Of a stretch of DNA of 8,257 nucleotides, positions 1 through 5,547 are shown piece by piece. Position 1 is the first letter of the stretch. Every line of letters begins with the position of its first letter. This DNA comes from an uncultured Jannaschia sp. (GTDB taxonomy: Bacteria > Pseudomonadota > Alphaproteobacteria > Rhodobacterales > Rhodobacteraceae): NCBI GenBank assembly GCA_937916365.1, contig CALFSY010000140.1:1-8257 (forward strand), read 5' to 3'. A program made the translations under genes and the position numbers. The notes under the pieces were generated by a model. The model made no database searches and was not told where the DNA came from. It was given only the letters and a program-made list of their open reading frames with translations.

Positions 1-47
1 ATGTGCGCCACAGACCCGAGGCGCGACAATCAAAACTGAAACTTTTT

Positions 48-52
48 GGGAG
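48..52 (+). promoter_or_regulatory. Ribosome binding site of bufA
   Basis: GGGAG ends 8 nt before the ATG at 61. It is the strongest Shine-Dalgarno sequence in the buf operon and decides the ATG over the upstream TTG at 46. No promoter could be identified in the 47 bases before it; it may lie before the window. Confidence 0.7.
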
Positions 53-60
53 TATTTTCC

Positions 61-402
61 ATGACTACCGCAACCAAATCCATTGCTCTGCTTGGCGCTG
101 TAACCGCCGCTGTTGCTGCCCACGGTGTAGGCACCGCCCAAGCACAAGAAGCCACGCAAGAAAAATGTTTCGGCATTTCGCTGGCCGGTGAAAACGATTG
201 CGCCGCCGGCCCCGGCACCACCTGTGCCGGCACATCGACCATTGATTACCAAGGCAACGCTTGGTCGCTGGTCCCTGCGGGCACCTGCACGCAGTATTCG
301 ACCATGTCCGAGGATGATATGTTCATGCTGCCCGCGATGGAAGACGGCACGCCACGTGACGGATCATTCGCCGAAATGGTGCGCGACCTGCCCGAGGCTT
401 AA
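61..402 (+). CDS. bufA: Bufferin-type RiPP precursor (BufA-like, DUF2282), periplasmic copper-binding peptide
   Basis: This is a 113-residue secreted peptide precursor. The N-terminus has a Lys followed by a hydrophobic Ala/Val/Leu core and an AQA motif at residues 26-28, so a Sec signal peptide probably ends near residue 28, leaving about 85 mature residues. The mature part carries exactly four cysteines (C36, C47, C55, C76) in the contexts KCFG, NDCAAG, TTCAG and GTC, the pattern of DUF2282/bufferin precursors. In that family an MNIO enzyme oxidises cysteines to copper-binding heterocycles and the product is exported to the periplasm, where it sequesters excess copper. The next genes (bufB, bufC, DoxX) are the expected maturation partners. 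The ATG at 61 was chosen because GGGAG at 48-52 lies 8 nt upstream; an in-frame TTG at 46 lacks this support. The residues after C76 form an acidic Met-rich tail. I cannot say with certainty whether it is BufA1 or BufA2; the TTCAG form suggests BufA2. Confidence 0.88.
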   Translation: MTTATKSIALLGAVTAAVAAHGVGTAQAQEATQEKCFGISLAGENDCAAGPGTTCAGTSTIDYQGNAWSLVPAGTCTQYSTMSEDDMFMLPAMEDGTPRDGSFAEMVRDLPEA

Positions 403-410
403 TCACACAC

Positions 411-444
411 ACGGCAGGGTGGGTGTTACCGCCCATCCTGCTGT
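411..444 (+). promoter_or_regulatory. Hairpin between bufA and bufB (attenuator or mRNA-stabilising stem)
   Basis: Positions 411-423 pair with 432-444 in a 13-bp stem (11 Watson-Crick pairs and 2 G-U wobbles) around an 8-nt loop. It sits 8 nt after the bufA stop and 30 nt before the bufB start. What follows is CTTACAATATT rather than a continuous T-tract, so it is not a classical strong terminator. The likely role, by inference, is partial termination or protection of the bufA mRNA 3' end, so that precursor is made in excess over its enzymes. Confidence 0.65.
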
Positions 445-474
445 CTTACAATATTAATTTATTATCCTTGCACC

Positions 475-1338
475 ATGTCCAATGCTGTTCACCCCGATTT
501 ACCGCTTAGCCCCGGCATCGGGTATAAATCACAACATTTTAGGGGTTTAATCGACCATGATGGCCCGATCACATGGTTAGAAATTCATGCCGAAAACTAT
601 ATGGGCGATGGGGGGCGACCCCTTGCACAACTGCGCGCTTTGGCGGAACGTTTTCCCATTTCGGTGCATGGTGTGGGCCTATCCATCGGTGGTGAGGCAC
701 CGCTAGACCACGATCATTTGACACGATTGAAACATTTGTGTGATTGGGTAAACCCCGCGATGTTTTCGGAACACTTGGCTTGGTCCACCCATGACACGGG
801 ATATTTGAACGATCTTCTCCCCCTTCCTTATACCCAGGCCACGCTTGATCGTGTTGCCACCCATATCGCCCAGGTTCAGGATACATTGGGGCGGCGCATG
901 TTGTTGGAAAATCCATCAACCTATCTGTGCTTTGCCGAGACAGATATGGCAGAGGTTGATTTTCTGCGCGCATTAAGCGACCAAACGGGATGCGGCCTGT
1001 TGCTCGATGTGAACAATGTATTTGTCTCTGCCACGAATCAGGGCACCGATGCACGTGCCTATATTGATGCCTTTCCGCTGGATCGCGTGGGCGAAATTCA
1101 TCTTGGTGGCCACGATAATGACCAAGACGATCATGGCCACCCCCTGTTGATTGACAGTCACGGGGCATCGGTGGCTGATCCGGTATGGGCCCTTTACGGC
1201 TATACACTCCAAAAAGCTGGCCCACGACCAACCTTGATCGAATGGGATACGGATGTGCCGCCCTTAGAAACCTTGATTGCCGAGGCCACGCGGGCCCAAA
1301 CCGTGCTGCGCACGACGCAGGCCGAGGTCGCCGCGTGA
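475..1338 (+). CDS. bufB: MNIO family (DUF692) bufferin maturase
   Basis: This 287-residue protein belongs to the multinuclear non-heme iron-dependent oxidases (MNIO, DUF692, TIM barrel; relatives include MbnB of methanobactin synthesis and HvfB). It would act in the cytoplasm on the BufA precursor, converting cysteines to copper-chelating heterocycles. Visible family positions along the barrel are WLEIHAENY (E36), SVHGVGLSIG (H65), FSEHLAW (E99, H100), LLENPS (E145), LLLDVNN (D178, N180), EIHLGGH (H209, H213), LIDSHG (D227, H229) and LIEWD (E256). These include the His, Asp and Glu residues expected to bind the iron cluster, so the enzyme looks intact. Length is normal for the family. The ATG at 475 has no clear Shine-Dalgarno sequence, which suggests weaker translation than bufA. 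It lies 72 nt after bufA and overlaps bufC by 4 bp, so it is co-transcribed and probably translationally coupled. Confidence 0.93.
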   Translation: MSNAVHPDLPLSPGIGYKSQHFRGLIDHDGPITWLEIHAENYMGDGGRPLAQLRALAERFPISVHGVGLSIGGEAPLDHDHLTRLKHLCDWVNPAMFSEHLAWSTHDTGYLNDLLPLPYTQATLDRVATHIAQVQDTLGRRMLLENPSTYLCFAETDMAEVDFLRALSDQTGCGLLLDVNNVFVSATNQGTDARAYIDAFPLDRVGEIHLGGHDNDQDDHGHPLLIDSHGASVADPVWALYGYTLQKAGPRPTLIEWDTDVPPLETLIAEATRAQTVLRTTQAEVAA

Positions 1339-2081
1339 CCGGCACGGTGCCCCAAACCACCTTCACGCACGCCCTGTTTGATAGTGCACGCGCCGCGCCA
1401 TCGGGGCTTTGCAACCCATTTGGCGGCCCGGCGGGAAAGCGATTTGATGTTTATCGCAATAACGTTGCGGTCAGTTTGACCGAAGCACTTGAAACCGGGT
1501 TCCCAACCGTGCGCCATGTGGTGGGGGATGCGTTTTTTAAGGCCATGGCGGGCGTTTTTTTGCGCGCGAATCCGCCACAAACCCCGCGTCTGGCCACCTA
1601 TGGCGGCAAATTCCCGGGGTTTTTGGCACGGTTTGATCCGGTCAACCACCTGCCCTATCTGCCAGATGTGGCGCGGCTGGATTTAGGGATGCGTCAATCC
1701 TATCATGCAGCCGATGCCGCCCCCCTTGACGTTACGGGAATTGAACCCGCCAAAGTTATGGAATTACGCCCACGTTTGGCCCCGGCAACGCTCATTCTGT
1801 CGTCGCGTTTTCCGGTATTTTCCATCTGGCGCTTTAATACCAATGCGGATGCGCCGAAACCCATCTCTGGCGCACAGGATGTTTTGATCGCACGCAAAGC
1901 ATATGATCCTGCGCCGCACCTATTGCCCGAAGGGGGGTTGCCCCTGGCGCGCCACCTGAAGGGGAAACTTACCCTGGGCGAGGCCATGACCGCCGCCCTT
2001 GTTCATGCACCGGGGGCGGATATGGCCGCCCTTCTACGGCTGTTTTTATCCGCCGAGGCCCTAACCTTGGACCCGGCTTAA
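1335..2081 (+). CDS. bufC: HvfC/BufC-type partner of the MNIO maturase (DUF2063)
   Basis: This 248-residue protein resembles BufC/HvfC (DUF2063 N-terminal domain), the partner that works with the MNIO enzyme on the RiPP precursor, perhaps by presenting the leader or scaffold. The family signature lies at residues 38-100: FDVYRNNV, then ALETGFPTVRHVVGDAFF, LATYGGKFPGFLARF, followed by LPYLPDVARLD. The C-terminal half (about 130-248) is the more variable domain and ends in a helical region rich in Ala and Leu. The start is GTG at 1335, forming a GTGA overlap with the bufB stop; GAGG at 1324-1327 lies 7 nt upstream. The open frame extends back to 1185 but that part is antisense-free overlap with bufB coding sequence and has no family resemblance. 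The overlap points to translational coupling and roughly equal amounts of BufB and BufC. Function in the complex is known from the family only. Confidence 0.88.
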   Translation: MTGTVPQTTFTHALFDSARAAPSGLCNPFGGPAGKRFDVYRNNVAVSLTEALETGFPTVRHVVGDAFFKAMAGVFLRANPPQTPRLATYGGKFPGFLARFDPVNHLPYLPDVARLDLGMRQSYHAADAAPLDVTGIEPAKVMELRPRLAPATLILSSRFPVFSIWRFNTNADAPKPISGAQDVLIARKAYDPAPHLLPEGGLPLARHLKGKLTLGEAMTAALVHAPGADMAALLRLFLSAEALTLDPA

Positions 2082-2093
2082 CCTGATCTGTCT

Positions 2094-2098
2094 AAGGA
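2094..2098 (+). promoter_or_regulatory. Ribosome binding site that decides the DoxX start
   Basis: AAGGA ends 8 nt before ATG 2107. The ATG at 2098 shares its first base with this site, so the downstream ATG is the better start. Confidence 0.6.
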
Positions 2099-2106
2099 TG
2101 CACGCC

Positions 2107-2673
2107 ATGCAAACCCTTGTTTTAATTCATAATCGTATCTTTGCCATTTTGGAAACCTATCTGGCACCCATTTTGATTCCAACCTTGGCACGATTTTTAT
2201 TCGCGGCCTCACTTTTGATCTATTACTTTAATTCCGCATTGACAAAGGTGGTGGATCGCCGCGGTGGGGAAAGCGGAATTTTCGATTACTTCACCTTGGA
2301 ACCAGGCGTTTATGCACAAATGTTTCCCCGCGCTTTTGAAGCGGTCGGATACGACCCCTCACAACTGGGCTTTCTTTATACATTGGTTGCATTTGCGGGC
2401 ACCTTGGCCGAATTTGTGTTGCCCGTTTTGATTGTGATTGGGCTTTTCACACGACTGGCCGCACTGGGTATGACCGGATTTATTTTTGTGCAAACCTGGG
2501 TGGATGTAACCGGCCATGGCGGCACGTTGGGCGCATGGTTTGACAGGCTGTCTGATGGCCTGATTGATGAACGCGGGTTTTGGATATTTTTGTTGCTTGT
2601 CCTGGTGCTACGCGGGGCGGGTCTGATTTCGATCGACGCGTTATTAGCGCGCCCCATCACATCACAAAATTAG
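2107..2673 (+). CDS. DoxX family membrane protein, HvfX/BufD-like, of the bufferin operon
   Basis: This is a 188-residue integral membrane protein of the DoxX family. Hydrophobic segments lie at about residues 21-44, 87-112, 116-134 and 157-176, giving four likely membrane helices. The family signature region AEFVLPVLIVIGLFTRLAALG spans about 101-121 (the longer motif is only partly quoted here: AEFVLP and GLFTRLAA). DoxX proteins accompany MNIO-RiPP clusters (HvfX in Haemophilus-type clusters), but their exact biochemical role is not settled; a part in redox or maturation of the copper peptide at the membrane is inference. The start is ATG 2107 because AAGGA at 2094-2098 is 8 nt upstream; the earlier in-frame ATG at 2098 overlaps that site and would leave no room for a ribosome. 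It begins 25 nt after bufC, so it is the last gene of the operon, and it is followed by the terminator at 2699-2741. Confidence 0.87.
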   Translation: MQTLVLIHNRIFAILETYLAPILIPTLARFLFAASLLIYYFNSALTKVVDRRGGESGIFDYFTLEPGVYAQMFPRAFEAVGYDPSQLGFLYTLVAFAGTLAEFVLPVLIVIGLFTRLAALGMTGFIFVQTWVDVTGHGGTLGAWFDRLSDGLIDERGFWIFLLLVLVLRGAGLISIDALLARPITSQN

Positions 2674-2692
2674 ACGTAATTTATTCTTTACG

Positions 2693-2748
2693 AAAAAATA
2701 GTGACATTCAAAAGGATGTAAATCCTCAATGAATGTCGCTACTTTTCT
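2693..2748. terminator. Bidirectional intrinsic terminator between the buf operon and ctaD
   Basis: Positions 2699-2709 pair with 2731-2741 in an 11-bp stem with one wobble, and inside it AGGA (about 2713-2716) pairs with TCCT (about 2723-2726). On the plus strand the stem is followed by CTTTTCTT; on the minus strand it is followed directly by TATTTTTT-like sequence (the A-run at 2693-2698 on the plus strand). It therefore can stop transcripts from both the DoxX gene and the converging ctaD gene; the T-run is better for the ctaD direction. The rest of 2674-2824 is AT-rich and I see no gene in it. Confidence 0.8.
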
Positions 2749-2804
2749 TATAAACTTTTGCTCTAAATTAGATCGGAAACTTGTAGTGTAATCCGCTATT
2801 AAAT

Positions 2805-2825
2805 AGGCAACACGATTGATTGCCT
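2805..2825 (-). terminator. Small hairpin just after the ctaD stop
   Basis: AGGCAA at 2805-2810 pairs with TTGCCT at 2820-2825, a 6-bp stem with a 9-nt loop, touching the ctaD stop codon; on the minus strand it is followed by ATTTAATAG. It is short and may be only an accessory 3' end structure; the main terminator lies about 70 nt further on. Confidence 0.3.
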
Positions 2826-4528
2826 TAATGTTTACGGCCTTCTTCGATCCACTCCTTAAAGGTGGGGTGATCGTAATTACGATCCCATTCCCTTTGCGCA
2901 GGTAATGTTTCAAAGGTGTGTTCAGGTGGTGGATTTGGAAGGGTCCATTCAAGCGTTTCCGCGTGTTCGCCCCAATACGCCTTAGTTTCAACGGTTTTAC
3001 CATACCGAAGCGCATAATATACCATACCTAAAAATAGCGCGAATGAAGCAAACGAAATGAATGCCCCGATCGAAGAGATTTGATTCCAAAGTGTAAATGC
3101 CTCTGGATAATCAATGTAACGGCGGGGCATACCCTGACGTCCCAGAAAATGCTGCGGAAAAAAGGTTAGATTGGTGCCGATGAAGAAACTCCAGAAATGG
3201 ATTTTCCCGATGATTTCGGGATAAGCACGCCCAGACATTTTGGTGAACCAATAGTAGATACCGGCAAAAATCCCAAAAACAGCCCCCAAAGACATAACGT
3301 AGTGAAAATGCGCAACAACATAATAGGTGTCGTGATACGCCCTATCTACGCCTGCTTGGCTTAGGATGATTCCCGTTACCCCGCCAAATGTGAAGACAAA
3401 GATAAATCCGGTAGCAAACAACATAGGTGTTTTGAAACTGATGGATCCTTGCCACATCGTGGCAATCCACGAAAATATCTTGATCCCCGTTGGCACGGCG
3501 ATCACCATCGTGGCCACCATGAAATACGCCTGCTGTGTCAATGTCATACCGACAGTATACATGTGGTGCGCCCATACCACAAACCCAAGGCCCCCGATTG
3601 CCACCAACGCATACACCATCGGTAAATAACCAAAGATGGGTTTCTTCGAAAACGTTGATACAACATGGGAAATTATGCCAAAGGCGGGCAAAATAACGAT
3701 ATACACCTCTGGATGGCCAAAAAACCAAAAGATGTGTTGGAAAAGAACCGGATCCCCCCCACCTTGAACCGCAAAAAATGCGGTGGCAAAATTTCGGTCG
3801 GTCAACAGCATGGTAATAACACCTGCCAAAACCGGCAACGATAACAACAATAACCATGCCGTTACAAAAATCGACCAAGCAAATAGCGGCACCTTATGCA
3901 GGGTCATGCCGGGCGCACGCATATTTAGAAACGTTGTGATTATATTGATCGATCCCAAGATCGAACTGGCGCCAGATACGTGGATGGCAAATATCGCAAA
4001 ATCAACCGCACGTGATACCGCAACATCGCTTGCAGACAACGGTGGGTAAAATGTCCACCCCGTGCCGGCGCCACCATCAATAATGACGGAACAAAACGCC
4101 AAGGTTGTTCCCGCGACATAAAGCCAATAACTTAAATTATTCAGCCGCGGGAACGCCATGTCAGGGGCACCAAGCATGAGTGGCATGAAATAATTGCCAA
4201 ATCCCCCGAAAAGCGCGGGAATCACCACAAAAAACATCATTAAAACGCCATGGCCGGTCACCACCACGTTCCAAAGGTGCCCGTTGGGGGTGCATTCCCC
4301 CTCGGCCGCGGCCGATAACAATCGCGCGCCTTCGGCACACATATATTGAACATCGGGCTGCATCAGTTCCATACGCATATAAACAGTGAACAGCACCGAG
4401 ATCAGGCCAACAACACCCGCCGTGAACAGATAAAGAAGACCAATGTCTTTGTGATTGGTTGACATGAACCAACGGGTGAAAAACCCAGGCCGCGCGTGAT
4501 CGTGCGCATCAAGTGTGGCGTCCGCCAT
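2825..4528 (-). CDS. ctaD: Cytochrome c oxidase subunit I (aa3 type)
   Basis: This 567-residue, 12-helix inner-membrane protein is the catalytic subunit of aa3 cytochrome c oxidase, which reduces O2 to water and pumps protons at the end of aerobic respiration. All metal ligands are present: H93 and H409 for heme a, H407 for heme a3, and H272, H321 and H322 for CuB; Y276 is placed for the His-Tyr crosslink (GHPEVY at 271-276). The D-channel residues D123 and E274 and the K-channel lysine K350 are present, so this is an A1-type oxidase. Two cysteines, C64 and C79, lie in the first periplasmic loop, as I recall for Rhodobacterales enzymes, and could form a disulfide. The ATG at 4528 follows GGGAG at 4535-4539 with 6 nt spacing. 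The gene stands alone; the genes for subunits II and III and for copper and heme insertion are not in the window, as is usual in this group. Confidence 0.98.
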   Translation of the reverse strand: MADATLDAHDHARPGFFTRWFMSTNHKDIGLLYLFTAGVVGLISVLFTVYMRMELMQPDVQYMCAEGARLLSAAAEGECTPNGHLWNVVVTGHGVLMMFFVVIPALFGGFGNYFMPLMLGAPDMAFPRLNNLSYWLYVAGTTLAFCSVIIDGGAGTGWTFYPPLSASDVAVSRAVDFAIFAIHVSGASSILGSINIITTFLNMRAPGMTLHKVPLFAWSIFVTAWLLLLSLPVLAGVITMLLTDRNFATAFFAVQGGGDPVLFQHIFWFFGHPEVYIVILPAFGIISHVVSTFSKKPIFGYLPMVYALVAIGGLGFVVWAHHMYTVGMTLTQQAYFMVATMVIAVPTGIKIFSWIATMWQGSISFKTPMLFATGFIFVFTFGGVTGIILSQAGVDRAYHDTYYVVAHFHYVMSLGAVFGIFAGIYYWFTKMSGRAYPEIIGKIHFWSFFIGTNLTFFPQHFLGRQGMPRRYIDYPEAFTLWNQISSIGAFISFASFALFLGMVYYALRYGKTVETKAYWGEHAETLEWTLPNPPPEHTFETLPAQREWDRNYDHPTFKEWIEEGRKH

Positions 4529-4763
4529 CTTTATCTCCCATCTATCTATCGCGTGTCATAAAGTATGGCGCAAAGCCCGCACACATACATATGATTTTGA
4601 CCCTTTTAATTTACGCATACAGGCGACGCAACGCGGCATGCGCGCGCGCCTAACATTTGGGTGAGAAAAATTGCCTCATGCAACATAGAGGGATCGATAC
4701 GGACATCATACCGTTTGTTTCGTATGCATCAGGTGCCCAATCCGTAAATAACGCCATTTTACG
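4529..4763 (-). other. Intergenic region between lexA and ctaD (ctaD promoter region)
   Basis: These 235 bases hold no credible gene. They should contain the lexA transcript end and the ctaD promoter on the minus strand. Seen: a 6-bp inverted repeat directly after the lexA stop (CGTAAA 4743-4748 with TTTACG 4758-4763) without a T-tract; on the minus strand a very short TTGC/GCAA stem followed by five T at about 4666-4680; a GC-alternating stretch near 4633-4650; three GATA-like tandem units just before the ctaD ribosome binding site. No -35/-10 pair for ctaD is convincing enough to place. Confidence 0.5.
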
Positions 4764-5450
4764 TCAATACATGCGGATAAGGCCCACTAATTTTCCCTGC
4801 ACCGATACTTGATCATCGCGGAATACACGTGTTTCATACGCGGGGTTTGCCGCCTCTAACGCAATCATGCCCCCACGGCGGCGAAACCGTTTAAGTGTTG
4901 CCTCGTATCCTTCGACAAGGGCCACAACAATATCGCCGTTTTCGGCCACCGCCCCCTCTTCAATCACAACAATATCACCATTGTTGATCCCTGCGTCGAT
5001 CATCGAATCGCCCTTAATTTCCAAGGCATAGTGTGATGCGTTTGATCCGATCATTTGTTGGGGCACCGCAACGTGGGCCGCAACCTGGCTAATGGCTTCG
5101 ATCGGAGTGCCCGCCGCGATACGCCCCATCACCGGCACATCCAATGACGCGGATGTGACGTGCATTGCGCCGGTGGGTTGACGATTGCGATCACCTTCGA
5201 TGACGCGCGGGGTAAAGCCACCCCCGGGTTCGGCCGTATCGGGCATTTTCAAAATTTCAATCGCACGCGCACGATGGGGCAAACGCCGGATAAATCCGCG
5301 TTCTTCTAACGCGGTTATCAGACGATGAATACCGGATTTCGAACGTAGATCCAGCGCCTCTTTCATTTCATCGAACGATGGTGGCACCCCATCGCGCGAT
5401 AGGCGTTTGTGAATAAAATCTAAAAGATCGCGTTGTTTCCTGGTTAGCAT
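4764..5450 (-). CDS. lexA: LexA repressor (SOS regulator, self-cleaving serine protease)
   Basis: This 228-residue protein is the transcriptional repressor of the DNA-damage (SOS) response. Residues 1-70 form the winged-helix DNA-binding domain (MLTRKQRDLLDFI..., GVPPSFDEMKEAL, SKSGIHRLITALEERGFIRR), in the alphaproteobacterial form. A linker (about 71-100) leads to the S24 peptidase domain. The cleavage site is A113-G114 (RIAAGTP), the catalytic serine is S149 (KGDSM) and the catalytic lysine is K187 (ATLKRF), so RecA-stimulated self-cleavage should work. The ATG at 5450 is preceded by AAGGGG at 5463-5468, a rather long 12 nt away. The gene has its own promoter and LexA operators in the 97 bases between it and moeA, so it is autoregulated. 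It is the last gene of this minus-strand group and is followed by the ctaD promoter region. Confidence 0.98.
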   Translation of the reverse strand: MLTRKQRDLLDFIHKRLSRDGVPPSFDEMKEALDLRSKSGIHRLITALEERGFIRRLPHRARAIEILKMPDTAEPGGGFTPRVIEGDRNRQPTGAMHVTSASLDVPVMGRIAAGTPIEAISQVAAHVAVPQQMIGSNASHYALEIKGDSMIDAGINNGDIVVIEEGAVAENGDIVVALVEGYEATLKRFRRRGGMIALEAANPAYETRVFRDDQVSVQGKLVGLIRMY

Positions 5451-5495
5451 GGCCCAAAAATTCCCCTTTATACGTGGATTATCCCCGTGGGTGAT

Positions 5496-5523
5496 ATTAT
5501 ATGTTCAATTTATGTTCTGTCAC
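5496..5523 (-). promoter_or_regulatory. lexA promoter
   Basis: On the minus strand a -35 element GTGACA (5518-5523, 5 of 6 consensus bases) is followed after 16 nt by a perfect -10 TATAAT (5496-5501). Transcription would start near 5488-5490, giving a leader of about 40 nt. The LexA half-sites occupy the space before, within and up to the -10 element, so repressor and RNA polymerase cannot bind together. A TTGACA at about 5536-5541 is too far from the TATAAT to pair with it. Confidence 0.75.
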
Positions 5524-5528
5524 TGTTC
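5503..5528. promoter_or_regulatory. Two overlapping LexA operators (SOS boxes), three GTTC half-sites
   Basis: GTTC occurs at 5503-5506, 5514-5517 and 5525-5528, each separated by exactly 7 nt. This gives two overlapping copies of GTTC-N7-GTTC, the alphaproteobacterial LexA box, on the plus strand (GAAC-N7-GAAC-N7-GAAC on the minus strand, the direction of lexA). The 11-nt period places all half-sites on one face of the helix. Direct upstream location of lexA supports autoregulation. Confidence 0.9.
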
Positions 5529-5547
5529 ATGTTTCGTGTCAACAGAT

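Noticed and set aside
1..39. Possible C-terminal end of an upstream gene (frame open from base 1 to TGA 37-39)
   Set aside because: Twelve codons are too few to support a gene, and no family can be recognised.
3..191. A 62-codon open frame at the left edge overlapping bufA
   Set aside because: It is an Arg/Cys/His-rich alternate-frame translation of the bufA region; bufA has the signal peptide, ribosome site and family motifs.
1185..1334. N-terminal extension of bufC by 50 codons
   Set aside because: It overlaps bufB coding sequence and has no resemblance to BufC family starts; GTG 1335 with GAGG upstream is better.
569..1414. A 281-codon open frame on the minus strand opposite bufB
   Set aside because: It lies antisense to a well supported MNIO gene, its translation shows no domain-like pattern and no ribosome site; it is a codon-bias shadow.
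3342..3878. A 178-codon open frame on the minus strand in a second frame of ctaD
   Set aside because: It is an alternate frame of the strongly conserved oxidase gene, and the ctaD frame is intact across it, so it is not evidence of a frameshift.
5536..5541. TTGACA on the minus strand as the lexA -35 element
   Set aside because: It lies about 34 nt before the TATAAT, far beyond the normal spacing; GTGACA at 16 nt fits.
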